Shown: positions 21,265-33,549, numbered from the stretch's first letter. The stretch: 64,000 bases of DNA from Sambucus nigra (GCA_949130495.1 OX422208.1:398496561-398560560), one strand, 5' to 3'. Made by a program: numbers and translations. The notes: generated by a model from the sequence alone, not told the origin.

Positions 21265-22029
21265 TTAACCATTCACTTTTTGTTCATTGTTATTGATTGG
21301 GCCAATGATCGGTTCAACAACTAAATTAGGAACACCATGTAAGTTATGAACTCTGGGTATAGGAATTTGTACCCTGACTTCTCGAATGATTACATCCCTT
21401 TCTTTCATACTCCCACTTACCTCACCTTCTTCAATGAATTTAGCATTTCCAGTTTCCATGATTCTAGTTGTATGATTAGGACAATAGAATCTATATCCCT
21501 TCAACTTTTTGGGATACCCGATGAAATGACAAGATAATGTCCTAGGATCCAATTTCTTTTCATGAGGGTTATAGATTCTAGCTTCCGTTGGGCAGCCCCA
21601 CACACGTAAATACCTTAAATCGAGTTTCCATCCTTTCCAAAGTTCAAAAAGGGTTTTTGAAGCTGACTTACAAGGAACCCTATTTAAGATATGTACAACA
21701 ATCTTTAATGCATGTGTCCATAAAAATTTAGACAATTGGGTCCTACTTATCATACTTCTAACCATTTCTATAAGGGTACGATTACGCCTTTCAGCTACAC
21801 CATTCTGCCAAGGTGATCCTGGCATTGTGTGTTGGGCGTAAATACCTAATTTTACAAGGAGTTTAGCAAATGGGCCAGGGCGATTCCCCGAATCATCATA
21901 TCTACTATAATATTCACCACCTCTATCAGACCTAATAATTTTCACCTTTTTGCCTAGTTGCCTCTCAACCTCATTAATGTATATTTCAACGACGTTCACA
22001 GACTGAGATTTATCATGCAACATGTACAA
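21265..22029 (-). pseudogene. pol: copia B integrase, core and C-terminus
   Basis: Core motifs are IRSDRGGEYYSR (D35) and WQNGVAERRNRTLIEMVRSM (E80). The spacing is 44 residues because of a YDDSGNRPGPFAK insertion seen in part of the copia family. The C-terminal KSASKTLFELWKG-like and LRVWGCPTEARIYNP segments are conserved, followed by SCHFIGYPKKLKGYRFY. The frame opens after stops at about 22030; the first catalytic Asp should lie upstream (22035-22283), where the frame is broken. Confidence 0.9.
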
Positions 22030-22283
22030 AATGAAATAACGTGAAAAATCATCTATAAAGGTGATGAAGTATTTCTCTCCAGCAATGGATGGAATATAAA
22101 ATGGTCAACATATGTCTGTATGTATTATTTCAAGTATCTGGGTGCTTCTTGTGGATCATTTCTTTGTATGTTTGATCTGTTTTCCTTTAATACAGTCCAC
22201 ACATACATCATAATTGGCCCAATCCAGGTTATGGAGTATTCCATCTTTAATGAGCCTTTCAATTCTCGGTCTGGATATGTTCC

Positions 22284-22634
22284 CTAATCTTTTATGCCAC
22301 AAGTAAGCAGATTTTCATCATTAAGTGTACGTTTCGTACCAATATTAGGATGCAGGGTCACAAAGGTTTCAAAAAATTTCTTTTCAAGATTCAGTTGATA
22401 TAAACCATCTAATAAAAATCTAGAACTAACATTATTAGAATTTTTAAGCAAACCAAAACCATTGTTCTTAAATTCAATTGCAAAACCGTCTAAAGCAAGT
22501 TTTGAAACATAAATTAAATTCCTAGAAACTGTGGGAACATAAAAAGTTTCTTGCAAATCTAAAATAAATTCAGTGCTTAAAATCAGGCGAAAGACTCCAA
22601 TAACTTCTATTTTATCCTTCACTTTATTGTCCAT
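22284..22634 (-). pseudogene. pol: copia B protease/GAG-pre-integrase region
   Basis: The segment reads as the stretch between protease and integrase: VIGVFRLILSTEFILDLQETFYVPTVSRNLIYVSKL is typical for the segment after the copia protease (DVLYVPxxRRNLISVSKL in relatives). It is followed by the GAG-pre-integrase region, ending at a stop. The integrase zinc-binding residues beyond it are in the broken interval to 22035. Confidence 0.8.
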
Positions 22635-22682
22635 GTTGAGAAAATGTTCATTTGGATTTATTTTGCGGATCGAAGTGAAGCC

Positions 22683-23051
22683 CTACATCGAATTAGAAAC
22701 ATGACGCATAGAACCAGAATCAATCCACCAAGTGTTAGAAGGAGCGCTTATAAGGTTTAATTCGAAACAAACATAAATAAAGGGCTTACCCTTTTTCTCG
22801 AAGCAGGCCTTTTGTTTATGACAATCCTTCTGGAAATGACCCTTCTTTTTACAGAAGTGACACTTGTCATTCTTTTCTTTCTTCACAGCAGCATTTGGTG
22901 GTTCAGCTTGATGAGATGACCCAGGACCTTTCTTAATGCCCTTGCCGAACTTCTTCTTAAAACCAAATCCTTTGACAGTAAGATTTTCCACCTGTCCTTT
23001 AGTCACATGACCATTCTGTTGGTTAAGTCTTCCTTCCTCCTGTACCAACAT
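22683..23051 (-). pseudogene. gag: copia B nucleocapsid zinc knuckle and protease start
   Basis: A basic, Lys-rich segment precedes a perfect CCHC knuckle, CHFCKKKGHFQKDC (C-2-C-4-H-4-C), which binds the element RNA. The end, NTWWIDSGSMRHVS, is the protease active-site segment WxxDSGA/S of copia elements, with Asp present. The frame breaks right after it. Neighbouring gag pieces lie at 23055-23342 and 23420-23629. Confidence 0.9.
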
Positions 23052-23054
23052 GCT

Positions 23055-23342
23055 TTACAAATCATTTACATTCCACTTATCTTTTATAGTGTTGCAATTG
23101 ATTTGGAAAGGCCCATACTCAGGAGATAGGGAGTTTAGGATAAATTGGATGAGAAAAGACTCATCCACTATCATGCCTAAAACTCTAAGTCTGGAAGCCA
23201 GATTGATCATCTCTATAATGTGCTCATTCATGGTTCGAGTACCATCGAACCTCATAATGGCCAGGTTAGCCATCAGTTTCCCAGCAAGGGATTTATCAGC
23301 AGTGCGAAAGCATTCCTTAATGTTGTTCAAATACTCTTTCAC
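23055..23342 (-). pseudogene. gag: copia B gag core
   Basis: The segment contains KSLAGKLMANLAIMRFDGTRTMNEHIIEMINLASRL and LIQFILNSLSPEYGPFQI, the conserved core of copia gag (UBN2-type region: MNEHI followed by LxSLPxxY). It lies between the N-terminal gag fragment and the zinc knuckle, with frame breaks on both sides. Confidence 0.85.
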
Positions 23343-23419
23343 TTTCGTAGTTTCAGGTAGGGAGGTCTAAATGTTAGCATCAATGCACATTCGCATAAAC
23401 ATAAGGCCAGCCTATTGGA

Positions 23420-23629
23420 TCAAGACCATGCTTCATGGACAATAATTTCATCCTCGCTACTGGCAGCAGTAATAGCAGCGGGTTCATCAAACATAATTGC
23501 CATGTCTAGGTCAAGAACCCCTAGGCTAAACTCAATTTTCTCATTCCGTTCAGAAAAATTAGTTCCAACAAATTTGGAATAGGAACGAGCATACGAATAC
23601 AGGTTAAGGGGAATTGCAATTAATAACAA
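23420..23629 (-). pseudogene. gag: copia B gag N-terminus, fragment
   Basis: A short open stretch upstream of the gag core on the same strand. A plausible start is MAIMFDEPAAITAASS, 1.3 kb from the PBS. By itself it matches nothing firm; its place before the gag core is the support. Confidence 0.45.
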
Positions 23630-24955
23630 TGTTCAGAAATTAAATTTTACACACAATAATAATTGCAAGGGTTGAATATTAAATTGTTGACTAAAAATTT
23701 TGGTAGATTTCATTTACAATCTGAATATCACGAAATCTGTGTTAATCATCTCATAATGTCCAGATTGAAAAGATATACTACCCTATAATTCATTTATCAT
23801 GGTCCTATAATTTTGGTATCTATGTTTGTTGCCTAAACATTTAATACCATGATTAATGGACTTAATGTCAACTACTCTGTTGTTAAAAAACTAGTTCTAA
23901 CGTTGTTTAATTCAGATATTAGCATGTGTTGTGCCTCAATCCAATTTTATAACTACCGTTAAAATAAACCTTTAATGAATGTAAGTGTATTATTCGTGCA
24001 TACAGTCTTAGCCTGTGTTTGGCCTTTCACTTAACTCAAATGAATAATTGCTTATATATCCCAACTTAAATATAGTTAATCATACATTAAATATTAACTA
24101 TAATGCATAATCTATAAGTAATTACTAAGATATCAATAATAGCTTAAATGCCTCAAAAACATATCTGCCCAGGTATATTAAAAACACATAATACATTAAT
24201 TTTGCCAAAAATGGAAAAAATGAGTTTTCACCATAGAATCGAAGTAAAACACACCAAAAAACGAATTTTTTTTGCGGAACGTTAATATCAATTTTCTCTT
24301 AAGAGTTATAAGCCCTGAGATTATTTTCTAAAATGGCAAAAACAGGGTTTTGAGGGCCTTAATGGACTCAGATTGCCAAAAAACACATTACATCACAACC
24401 AAAGGCGGTGAAATTTGATCGTTAGCCCATTTCCAATCAACCCATCAAGTTTCAAGTCAATCGGACACAAAAAATTTTGAAAAACACTATTCACTGTGCC
24501 AAAAAAAAATTCTCCCGGAAATTTATTTTACGTTAAATCACAGTTTTCACTTAATTAATCTTAAAAATAGATTCATTTTTTTATCGTGATTAATAAAAGT
24601 ATTTTTCAGAACGCTTACACAAATTTGAAACAATAAAAATCATGCTAACAACATATTAGGGTTCTCGTAACACGAAAAAGGGGTTGAACAATAATGGGAC
24701 AATTATCATAAGATTAAGGATTGTATACAGCAATTTCATTCTTAATATCATACATAATAAAAATTCGAATTACTAATTCCAGATTAGTGTATGATTACCA
24801 GATGCTTAAAATTCCAAATTTTCAGATTTTTCAGAAAAATTCCAGATTTCCAGATTCATCAAAAAAATTTCAGATTTTCAAATGCAAAAGATCAAAGATC
24901 AGAACTGATATTAGGAAATTTTCATTAAAGGAAAGTATGAGATTATAGACCTAAA
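23630..24955 (-). other. copia B untranslated leader
   Basis: About 1.3 kb of AT-rich DNA between the PBS and gag with no supported gene. Small frames here are short and unconserved. Long leaders are common in some copia families. Confidence 0.55.
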
Positions 24956-24967
24956 GCTCTAATACCA
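24956..24967 (-). promoter_or_regulatory. primer binding site, tRNA-Met type
   Basis: The minus strand reads TGGTATTAGAGC, one base from the initiator tRNA-Met complement TGGTATCAGAGC, two bases from the LTR end. This is standard for plant copia. Confidence 0.85.
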
Positions 24968-24969
24968 CA

Positions 24970-25572
24970 TGTTAGTCAAGACTGTTTTGTTAATCCTTAA
25001 ATCGGACATAAATCATACTGTTATGTCACGCAAGAAAATAATTTTGTCATGATTCCAGGACGTTTAATCTTCATGCAATCAGAGAATCATAAGTTATTTA
25101 TAACTATGATGAAAACTAATCTTTGTCCATTGTAATTAATTGGAATAAGGTGACTTAAATGCTCCTATTAAATCTTCCTCTGAATCTCTTCTTGAATAAC
25201 CCATAATTGCTTTGTTATGTGCCCATAATTTTTATGAGAAAATACGAATAAAGGTAATTTTAGATTTTCTCTCCCTCAGAAATAGTGTGTTATGAGATGA
25301 CTCTAGATGGTGTAGAGGACTCTATTTATAAGGGGAAGATGGCCAAAATGCTTGTCAAGGTGGAACTCTTTTCAAGTCTCCCACTAATGCCACTAATCAT
25401 CATGTGACTAACGGATAAGATTCACCCAATCTTCTAATATTCTTATTTATCACATTCCTAATTATTTATCTGACATTTATCAAGACCACATAATTGAAAA
25501 ATTCATAAATTCAGAATTTAATATAATTGAAATTAAAAAATTAATTTCGACACTTATTATTAATTTCCAACA
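24970..25572 (-). repeat. copia B 5' LTR
   Basis: It begins TGTTAG next to the PBS and ends CCAACA at 25572 (ends TGTT/AACA), 603 bp. The internal border is fixed by the PBS; the outer border is inferred from the inverted end. No second copy is in the window. Confidence 0.65.
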
Positions 25573-25899
25573 GCTTGATCTTGCACATAGAATCAACAAC
25601 TATCATAGCGGGTTTGTTTCTTGGATAAGTGTAAGCTATTAATAATGTATTTATGTTTGATATGGAGGATCCATGTGACCCTTTCTTTGTAGTGAACATT
25701 ATGGCAAATATATAAACCTCACCGACTAGTGCCCTTGCTGCATTTGCTGGCAATTTTTCTTTCACCTATCATCTTGCATGATTTAGGGAATTGAAATAAG
25801 GTATCCAGGTGAGAATCATCTTATTTTGTACTTGTTTTAAGAGGTTATTTTTCATTGTTTTGATTTAATAATCAACTGTTGTACAGTTAACCATTTGGG

Positions 25900-26790
25900 C
25901 GACTATTTTTCTCTAACAGTTCATAAAGGCCCCAATTGTCTTAGTCCTATTTCACCATGTTGAGCTCCTTCGAGGTGAATCTCATTTCCTCCCTGTACTT
26001 ATATTATATTAGAAAGTCATAAAAAATCTCTTCCCACATTTTTTCAATTCCTTCTCCGTTCTACTCCATGTACCAAACAGGGGAGACATTGTCTAGAGTG
26101 AAGGATAACATTTTCTTCAAGACACCAAGGTCTCCCTCCTTATCTTGAATTTGAAGGCCGCAATTGGATAAGTGACTAAAGAGAAATCCCAGCCCCATGT
26201 ATGTTAGGAATACAGATATTTGTATTCTATTGTAAGCGAAGCAGCCGAATAGAGGGACATCTTCTTGATATTCTTTAGTTGGTATGAGATTTTATATTCT
26301 CATCAGCTTTTTATATTAGTTTTAATTTGGTCTAAATGATGGGTGCGAGAGGATAAAAAAATTCATCCCCAAAAATGGGAGAGTCTGAAACATTTCCTGG
26401 ATGTATGGGATACAAATTTTAGGATAATTGTGGTATTGTTGATACTACTCATAGTACTCACTAAGGTCAAATGAAATTTGCGATAGGGGTCCTCAAAGTT
26501 ATTAAATGAAGGAGATTGGGCTTAGGTAGATAGGTCCCATTGGACTCGAGGAGGTGGGTGGACTACCTCTAATAGGATCCCGATGATGACATGAGGGGGA
26601 ATAAACCCAAGATATCTACCTTCTAGAATCAGTGGTGCCTCTATTTGATGGATTTGCTCTTGTCTTATATCCATGATCTCATACTAGATGATTTTTTGGG
26701 ACACAGTACAATTCTATTGTCATTTTATAACCTGGTCCAAGGTGGAAGGGCCTTTAGATTCATTGGTTGACATGGAGGTGGATGATGGAC
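25900..26790 (-). pseudogene. heavily decayed gypsy-type gag
   Basis: Read on the minus strand with stops, 26160-25900 gives LGVLKKMLSFTLDNVSPVWY, then MWEEIFYDFL and YKYREEMRFTSKELNMVK, which follows the retrotransposon gag pattern (L-x-W-x-L ... W-x-F-x-x-F-x-x-x-Y ... L). Upstream (26650-26790) a stretch starting MSTNESKGPSTLDQV looks like a gag N-terminus. No single frame is open. A relic; exact limits unknown. Confidence 0.35.
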
Positions 26791-27752
26791 AAAATCAACA
26801 ATTTTTTGGTGGGATGTTGCTGAGGAAACCTAAACAATAACACTATAATGAGTGGGGCACTTTATTTTGATATTGACAGAAAGAAACTGACAAAAGGATT
26901 GGATGTTTGACTCGGGAGAGAAAGCACATATATTGTAAGAATCAACATCTCATTATTCATTTTTAATATTAAACTTTTGACCATTTTATTTCCTAAAAAT
27001 GAGAGGTATACACGTCAGTACAAATTCTCACAATTTTACTCGTTACGGTTATCGATTACCATGACTTTTTAGTAAAAAGTCAATGCGTGATGCAGGTTGA
27101 TAACTAGTTACATGTATTTTTAGACCCCTTATTTACATCTTGAGCAACTCAAAATAATATAATGGCTTCCAGGGGTAGTGTCTCTCGTGTACCTCATTGG
27201 GATGGGATCCACCACCCATTTGTGGTGGTTTATTCTATTGCCTCATTAGGGTTGCCATCCAAACTAGAAGAAGACATACAAGTAAATATTCAATGTACTA
27301 TTTTTTTCACGTGTTTTCTTATCTATTAATTAACTTGTGCTTCAATTATTTACTACTTTCGCATAACTATCCTATGTTAAAAAATATATAGGTTTTTCAA
27401 ATTTAATAGATCTTTAATTGAGTGAGAGAGAGATTTTGGAAGGGAGTGTTTGAATTATTTTTAATTTAGAAAGGCACGTGGTCGTTAAGGTTAACATTTT
27501 TCATGACAATTTAGGCAACGTCTAATTATAATTAAAAATGCATTATAATACAATTAAAAATTAGGAATGTATATAAGTCGAAGAACCCCAGAGATATAAG
27601 TCGTTTCTCGTACTTTAATTATGTTAGTACAATTCCTTTATTTGAGTTACTTATGTTACTTGTATTATTAAAACGTTGCTCATTTTTACTTGTTCAAATA
27701 ACGTCCTGTGCAGACATTTCAAAATTTTACAACATTAAATAAAAGCATGAGA

Positions 27753-27783
<31 letters not shown>

Positions 27784-28172
27784 TGTATGTATGTATGTAT
27801 ATTAATGAAACACTTAACAAGTAAGATCTCACTTTAAAAAATGGACAATTTTGATACAAGTCAAAGTAGTTGTACATAATATATAATTTTTGTACATGGA
27901 GTTTATATGTGTGTTTATGTATGTATGTATATACGTGTTATATGTATTTACTGGAGCCAACCAACCAAATTTGAGTAATTACATCCCAATTTTATCGAGC
28001 AACCGCAGTTAATTGCATTGAATACTCCATCACAGTCACACTGGGTCACCATGCAGTTATACTTGTGTTAGCTTGTATCCAATACAAAGACTCCTTCCCA
28101 ATCAAATGTTAGGAAATAATCCAAATGCGTAGGTTGACATTTTCACGTGGATATAGTCTGCTTCAGAACCAC

Positions 28173-28175
<3 letters not shown>
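26791..28175. other. AT-rich DNA without supported gene
   Basis: I see no gene here beyond the microsatellite at 27754-27800. A short frame at 27197-27391 matches nothing known to me. Confidence 0.5.
27754..27800 (+). repeat. (TATG)n microsatellite
   Basis: About twelve perfect ATGT/TATG units, with an imperfect echo near 27918-27935. Confidence 0.95.

Positions 28176-28235
<60 letters not shown>
28176..28235 (+). repeat. (TA)n microsatellite
   Basis: About 30 TA units directly next to the LTR that starts at 28236. It is likely the insertion target. Confidence 0.95.
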
Positions 28236-28237
<2 letters not shown>

Positions 28238-29168
28238 ATGATGCTGGAAACAGCACCACCCTTCAAGGTGTTTGTAAGCTTAAATCATAGTTAACAATAG
28301 CAGCACAAGAGTATATTAAATATAAGAGATAGAGATGAGGAAAGGAGGATGAACACTAATATATAAGTGGTTCAGCCAATCAGGCCTACGTCCACTATAC
28401 AAGTGAGTGAGTAAGTTCACTAGAATAAGGCACTAACGGGCATGGATACAATCTCTCAAGCTTTCTCTCTCTACTATATAATAGGACAGAGTTTCATATA
28501 GGGTTATAATTTTTTGATCCCCCCCCCCCCCAAGGTAGGAGAAGACAAGTATATATAGTGTGTGGGGGGTGTAATGTACCCCCCATGTATGCCATCAGCA
28601 TGTGTGTGTTGATCTAACCAATCTAATGAAGACATCTGTCACTATCACAAGTAGGGAATATACCCCCACGTGAGGGGATTGATTCGGTTACAACTGATTT
28701 TGTCCACGTGTTCCTATCCTTGCATATGCTTGACAATGCTCGGCTGTCTTCAATTGGTACCAACCTCGGCCTGGAAGAGTACGAGGTTGGTGGAGTCTTG
28801 ATGCTTCTCAAACCGAGGTTATTTATGATGATCTCGACTCAGTAGGAAAGTCGAAGTAAGACAGGTGGAGTTATAACATCGGCCTGGGACGAGGTTATAT
28901 TGGAGTATCTAGAACGTCGGTTGACTCCTAGCCGAGGTTGATCATGATTGTGGTGGTCCTTGCTACCTCGGCTCGTTCCCAACCGGTTGATGAATGAGGT
29001 AGATGTGGACTCTGATGTTTCCCAACTGAGGTGACTAGTAATGTCGGCCATGGCCGACCTTGTGTAGGACGAGAGTGCTAGAAGCCAACCAGGAGTCATT
29101 GTAACCTCGGCCCTCTCATATGCCGAGGTTGACGTCTCTGAATGGTCAGGTACATTTAGTGCATATCA
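28236..29168 (-). repeat. LTR of a second Tat-like element (minus orientation)
   Basis: Proposed ends are TGATGATGC at 28236 and GCATATCA at 29168 (near-inverted). It contains GTGGTTCAGCC...GCCTACGTCCAC (28362-28396), whose complement is a common sense-strand motif near R/U5 of plant LTRs, hence the minus call. A TATATATAG stretch lies at 28550-28558, and a C13 tract at 28519-28531. The following minus-strand stretch CTAAGGGTTAGGAGTGAT could be its purine tract. No partner LTR is in the window, so the ends are tentative. Confidence 0.5.
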
Positions 29169-29752
29169 ATCACTCCTAACCCTTAGTTACATATGTAATT
29201 AGGTAACTATGGGGTAAGCTCCAAGGCATTCTTCCTGATGTGCCAATATCTCTTTGCCAAGTGTCAAAAATTTAAGTTGGTAGCGTGCTTGATAAGCGCA
29301 ATGATGCTGATTGTCCTTTGGGGCTCCCAAGGCAATGATGGACCTTGGGACGTGTGCAATCAGATTTGAGGGTTAAAACCTTTTTCTATCTCTTTCTTCC
29401 TCATTTCCTTCCATTTTCCTCTCCTGAACCTTCTTCATTCTATCTCTCTTCCTAGGCTTGATTGAAGGTGCATTTTGTGGATTTTTTTCGTTAATCTTCC
29501 CCTTCTTCACCTCGTATCTTATCAGGTATTGCTTATTATCTTTCCTTTGCCATTTTTCATCCTTGTTTTTTCATTTCTTGCATTTTTCGGAAGTATCTTG
29601 AGTTTTTCGGTGATTCTTTGAGTTTTCCAATGAACTTAATTCTTGACTGTTCTTGATTTGAAATCTTTCAAAAACCACGTTTGATCCTTAATTTAGGTTG
29701 AGTTATCCTGTTAGTTTTTTATTTGGGTCGTCAAGTGTAAGGTCGTCCTCCT
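29169..29752 (+). other. leader region before the second antisense gene
   Basis: Pyrimidine-rich from 29370 to 29470, like the leader in front of the PMD gene. No gene or clear TATA box is visible. Confidence 0.4.
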
Positions 29753-29964
29753 ATGCTCAGACCCCTTTATGAACTCTTAGAGGAATTCCCTTCTCTTAGG
29801 GAGAAAACCTTAGATAAGATTAGGCAAATGCAACGAGCCTAAGAGGAAGCTCATAGGGCAGAGACATTCCCTCTCAGACCAATCTTTCCACCCCCTTGAG
29901 GGTGATATACCCTGGGCCTGCAGACCTAGTTGAGCCAGAGGACACTCCGTTGGAACCCACTCCC

Positions 29965-30780
29965 ATGTCTGAGTCTGAGTCATGCACCTCAGACCCTATA
30001 TCTGTTGACTCATTCCAAGAGGCGATGGACTTCTCAATTAGGCAAGATCAGGCCTCTGATCAAGCCGAGGTCTAAAGTCGAGTCCCTTCTCATAATGGTG
30101 TTAGCACCTCCAGCTCTTCCTCTGATATTGAGGTTATAGCGCCTAGTGTAGCCTTTCTACCACCTATAAATGCCATCCCTTTATCATCCGCCACAGGGGC
30201 TGAGTTTGCTCAGAGGTTCCCCACTGGTACCCCCACACTTGCTCAGGTCGACGTTGCTAGGGATGAGGATGATGGTCACGAAAGTGATGTTGACACCTCG
30301 GAGGCAGTCGAGATAGAGAGCACTGTCTGTGAATTCGACCTCCTCGCTTTCAGGTATCTTTATTCCACAGGTCCCTCTATCAAGCTTAGGAGACCTCAGA
30401 AAAATGAGAGGGCCTGTGGCGGTCGAGCTGGTGAAATATGCCTGTATGAGCATATGTTTAAGTTAGGATTTCGCCTTCCCTTTCATCCGATAATCAGGGT
30501 CATTTTGTCCTATGTTAACTTGTCCCTTTCCCAATTATCTCCTAATTCTTGGAGGGTGATGATTGGGGCTATCGTCTTATGGAGGGCAGTACATAACTCA
30601 GACCTTTCGGTTCGGGTCTTCATAGGGTGTTACGTTCCTTCCTCTGCCAGAAATCATCCGAGCTACTACCATTTCCTATCCCGAAAGTCTGATAAAAAGA
30701 TGTTATTGGTCACCCAAACCTCCAATCATAATTGGAAATCGAGATACTTCTTTGTCTCAGGTGCTTGGGAATTTGGTGCT
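29965..30780 (+). pseudogene. exon with gypsy-type transposon domain
   Basis: Frame 1 from MSESESCTSDP (29965) reads to the insertion point with one TAA (30073, CAA-to-TAA type). The first 140 residues are Ser/Asp-rich and disordered. The domain occupies about residues 140-270. The frame resumes across the target duplication at 37151 with VPSRWGK, which fits the family's continuation. Confidence 0.75.
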
Positions 30781-32256
30781 TGATAATACGCAAATATTGC
30801 GTATTTCATCTCTCGAACCTATGCATTTTAGCCCCCTCGGGTACCTTAATCTCTATATTTAAGCCCGTTGACCAGACAACCTCTGTTTATATTGTTAACA
30901 TTCTATATGAGGTATAATTGGGCTTTTATAGGTATTTAGTATGGACTTCGGACGCATTCCGCTCTATTTCCGTACACAACCGCATGTTCAAGGGCATTTT
31001 AGTCTTTTCAGAGCTTAGGAACCTTGCCCAACATCTCATGGAAGTTGTATCCCTCCTCTCAAGCTTCGCGTGGCCGCAAACGGTGCGCGATTCCGATTCA
31101 TAACGAAGAAGTTATGACGATTTCAGCGGACGAGAAAAGCTTGGAAACCAAAACAGCGATGCAGTGTGCTGCCCCTGCTTGATCGACAGATCGACCAAAT
31201 CATCGATCGATCGACTATTCGACAGATCGACCAAATCATCGATCGATCGATGATCTGTTTTTCTGCAGATATCTTTTATTTTCTCTTTTCTTTTCTAATT
31301 TAATTCCCACTTGGTATATAAGCCAATTTTGATGTAATAAACAGGGGTGAACGTTTTTAGAGAGTTTTAAAAGATAGAATAGGTTAGGGTTTGAATGATT
31401 TGCTTAGTTCTTCTTCATTTCTTCTTGGATTGACACACTTTTGGGCTTGAATGTTGACTATTCATCATCCTCTCCATTAATATAGTTTGTATTTCTTCAT
31501 TTCTTGCTTTCTAGTTAATTTACAAGCTTTCTAATTTAGTTTTACATGCTTTGATTTACTTTCTTTCTAGTATAGTTTTATCTCGTTTATTTCCCGCTTT
31601 CCATTTACCGCGTTTTTACGATGATTTCTTGGTAATTTAAATTAGGTTGTGTTTGAATTGAACTCACTCGGGTTGACGCGTTGCTTTGCTTTGGTGATGG
31701 TGTTTACGGGTCTATTTCGGGTGCGTTGTGCTAGTTATTACGCCTAGGAGATTTGACAGGGCATATCATGTATGTCCCGCACTTACGACCTTTCGCGCGT
31801 AATTTTCGGGATATCTGTTGACGCCAAAATCTTATTAGGCTTTTATGATGATTTAGGGCGTGAAAACCCTTGATTTAATTAACTGTCGAAACGAGACGCG
31901 TTCTTAATAACTCGTCGACCCATGGAACCATTTTATACTAATTAACTCGGGTGGTGGATATTCAACGCAACCTATAGTTTTACTCGCTTTGTTAATCTAG
32001 TTTCAATACACTCGCCTAGATTAATATTTCCCTTTTATGCATCTTTTCCTTTTTAGTTTCTAATCATCTTTTACACTTTTATTTTGGAATATTAAACCTT
32101 ATAAATTCTAGCAACTCGCCTCTGTGGATTTTCGATACCCGACTTACCTCTGTGCTTGCCTCGCAAGTGTATTAGTAATTTAGGTTTTTGTATTGAGTTG
32201 GCGAAACGAAAACAATGATTAGAGTCTTTACACGCTATACTTTTCGCACTCGATCA
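30781..32256 (+). repeat. 5' LTR of Athila-like element
   Basis: 1476 bp, TGATAATACG to CTCGATCA. TATATAAG at 31315-31322. It carries the GATCGA cluster at about 31180-31258. The 3' copy is 1511 bp; the difference is mainly an extra stretch of about 26 bp in that cluster and small indels. Confidence 0.92.
31315..31322 (+). promoter_or_regulatory. TATA box in Athila-like LTR
   Basis: TATATAAG, followed within 30-40 bp by a plausible transcript start zone. Conserved in the other LTR at 36207-36213. Confidence 0.55.
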
Positions 32257-32259
32257 AAA

Positions 32260-32277
32260 TGGCGCCGTTGCCGGGGA
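32260..32277 (+). promoter_or_regulatory. primer binding site, tRNA-Asp
   Basis: TGGCGCCGTTGCCGGGGA, three bases after the 5' LTR, complementary to the 3' end of plant tRNA-Asp. This is the site used by Athila elements. Confidence 0.95.
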
Positions 32278-32434
32278 TGAGTTTGTTTTAGACTTTATTT
32301 TATGTAGTATTTCATAGTATTTTCTTTCTATTTGTATTATTTGCTAATATTTTACAGGACTTCCACATGCTCGAATTCTTTTCGCGCGCACTTACTTTGT
32401 GGAATCCGCCATTCGAGCCATTTTTGGGGTAAGC

Positions 32435-33549
32435 ATGTCTTATTCCAATTCTTTCGGTAATCCTTGTTATAATTCTCAAAATTCTAGGCCTATGACTTTC
32501 AGTGAATACTTAGCATCCCAAAGTGTAACAAATTCAAATATGACTTTGGGCGAGTATAACGAAGTCAAAACTTAGGTTATTGGAATTTTGATGATGATGA
32601 CAATGATTTTGGGCCTTTACCTCCTTATAATATGAATTTTGAAACGAATTGCAATAGTTTTCAAAATTCCTATAATAATGAGTTTTCGTTTAAGTCCGAT
32701 GGTAATTTTCAAAGTTCTCATTTTCATGCATCCGCACCTCGACCTACTACTTTCGGTGAGGGTTTGAGTATGTATGAAAATGAGAAAATTGAAAATCGTT
32801 ATCGGGAAGAAAATCGTTCGTGGGAACATGAGTTGGATTTATTATTTGAGTCCGACGACGATTTTGCTTCCGAGACTTTCGAAGTCGAGGAATCTTTTGA
32901 ACCAAATGAGGTACTTGTTCCTACTTTGGAACAAGCCATTCTAGACTTTGCCCATTGCGTAATAGATATTGAAAATGAGGATGATAATGACGTAATATCT
33001 ATTTGCAATGAAATGATTTCTTCTTTGACCCCCAAAGAAGAACATTTCATTGAAAATGATATTATTTCATTCGAAACTCAAACTTCATGCGATGATGATT
33101 CATATCATGAGTTTTAATTTCATTCATCCCCCTTTTCATTTTCTATTATCACACCATCTCAAGTACCCCATGATTCGGTTTCAAACTTTAATGTTTTAAA
33201 CCCTATCGCCGATGATGAGTACTTGCTCGAGTCGCCTTCCATGATCGCATTCGTGCCTTCGTGTGCGCCGCCTCCCAATCCAACTTCAAAATCATTGGAA
33301 GGATATTCGTCTTTTCTCGGTCCCTACTTGTTTTTGTCACCCGTTCAATACAAACCCCCCATCGTCCCTCCAAAACTTTTAATTGGCGATGGTTCATTTC
33401 TTTCGCCTTACACATGCCTTCCGTTTTTCAAATGGAATTCATATTTTTCAGAAAGCATGCTTGTATGTGAGGGTACACCGGTTATCCTCCAAAGTCAAAT
33501 TGTTCTTATGGTGGACCTTCAGCTATTTAGACTTCTAGTGTATAATTAG
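32435..33549 (+). pseudogene. acidic Asn/Ser-rich reading frame of unknown function
   Basis: The reading begins MSYSNSFGNPCYNSQNS at 32435 and ends at a stop at 32573. One frame over it continues (YWNFDDDDNDFGPLPPYN) into the open stretch 32632-33117, rich in Glu, Asp, Phe and Asn (ELDLLFESDDDFASETFEVEE). After a TAA the same frame goes on to 33549 with a Pro/Phe-rich end (FVPSCAPPPNPTS, KPPIVPPKLL). The even composition across the breaks suggests one former protein of about 370 residues. No zinc knuckle, protease or other known domain is visible. It takes the place of gag but I cannot call it gag. Confidence 0.55.

Larger units (their letters stand above)
21139..25572 (-). mobile_element. 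Ty1/copia element B, 5' part (LTR, gag, integrase)
   Basis: This is the other half of the copia split by the Tat element. On the minus strand the order is LTR (25572-24970), tRNA-Met-type PBS, long leader, gag with zinc knuckle, GAG-pre-integrase and integrase, ending in the polyprotein linker that joins the RT half at 6873. Stops and frame changes break gag and pol. Confidence 0.88.

Noticed and set aside
25541..25765. 74-residue minus-strand frame
   Set aside because: It crosses the outer border of the copia B LTR and matches no family I know.
29930..30139. 69-residue plus frame and the minus-strand frame at 30184-30453
   Set aside because: They overlap the frame that leads into the transposon domain, which explains the sequence better.
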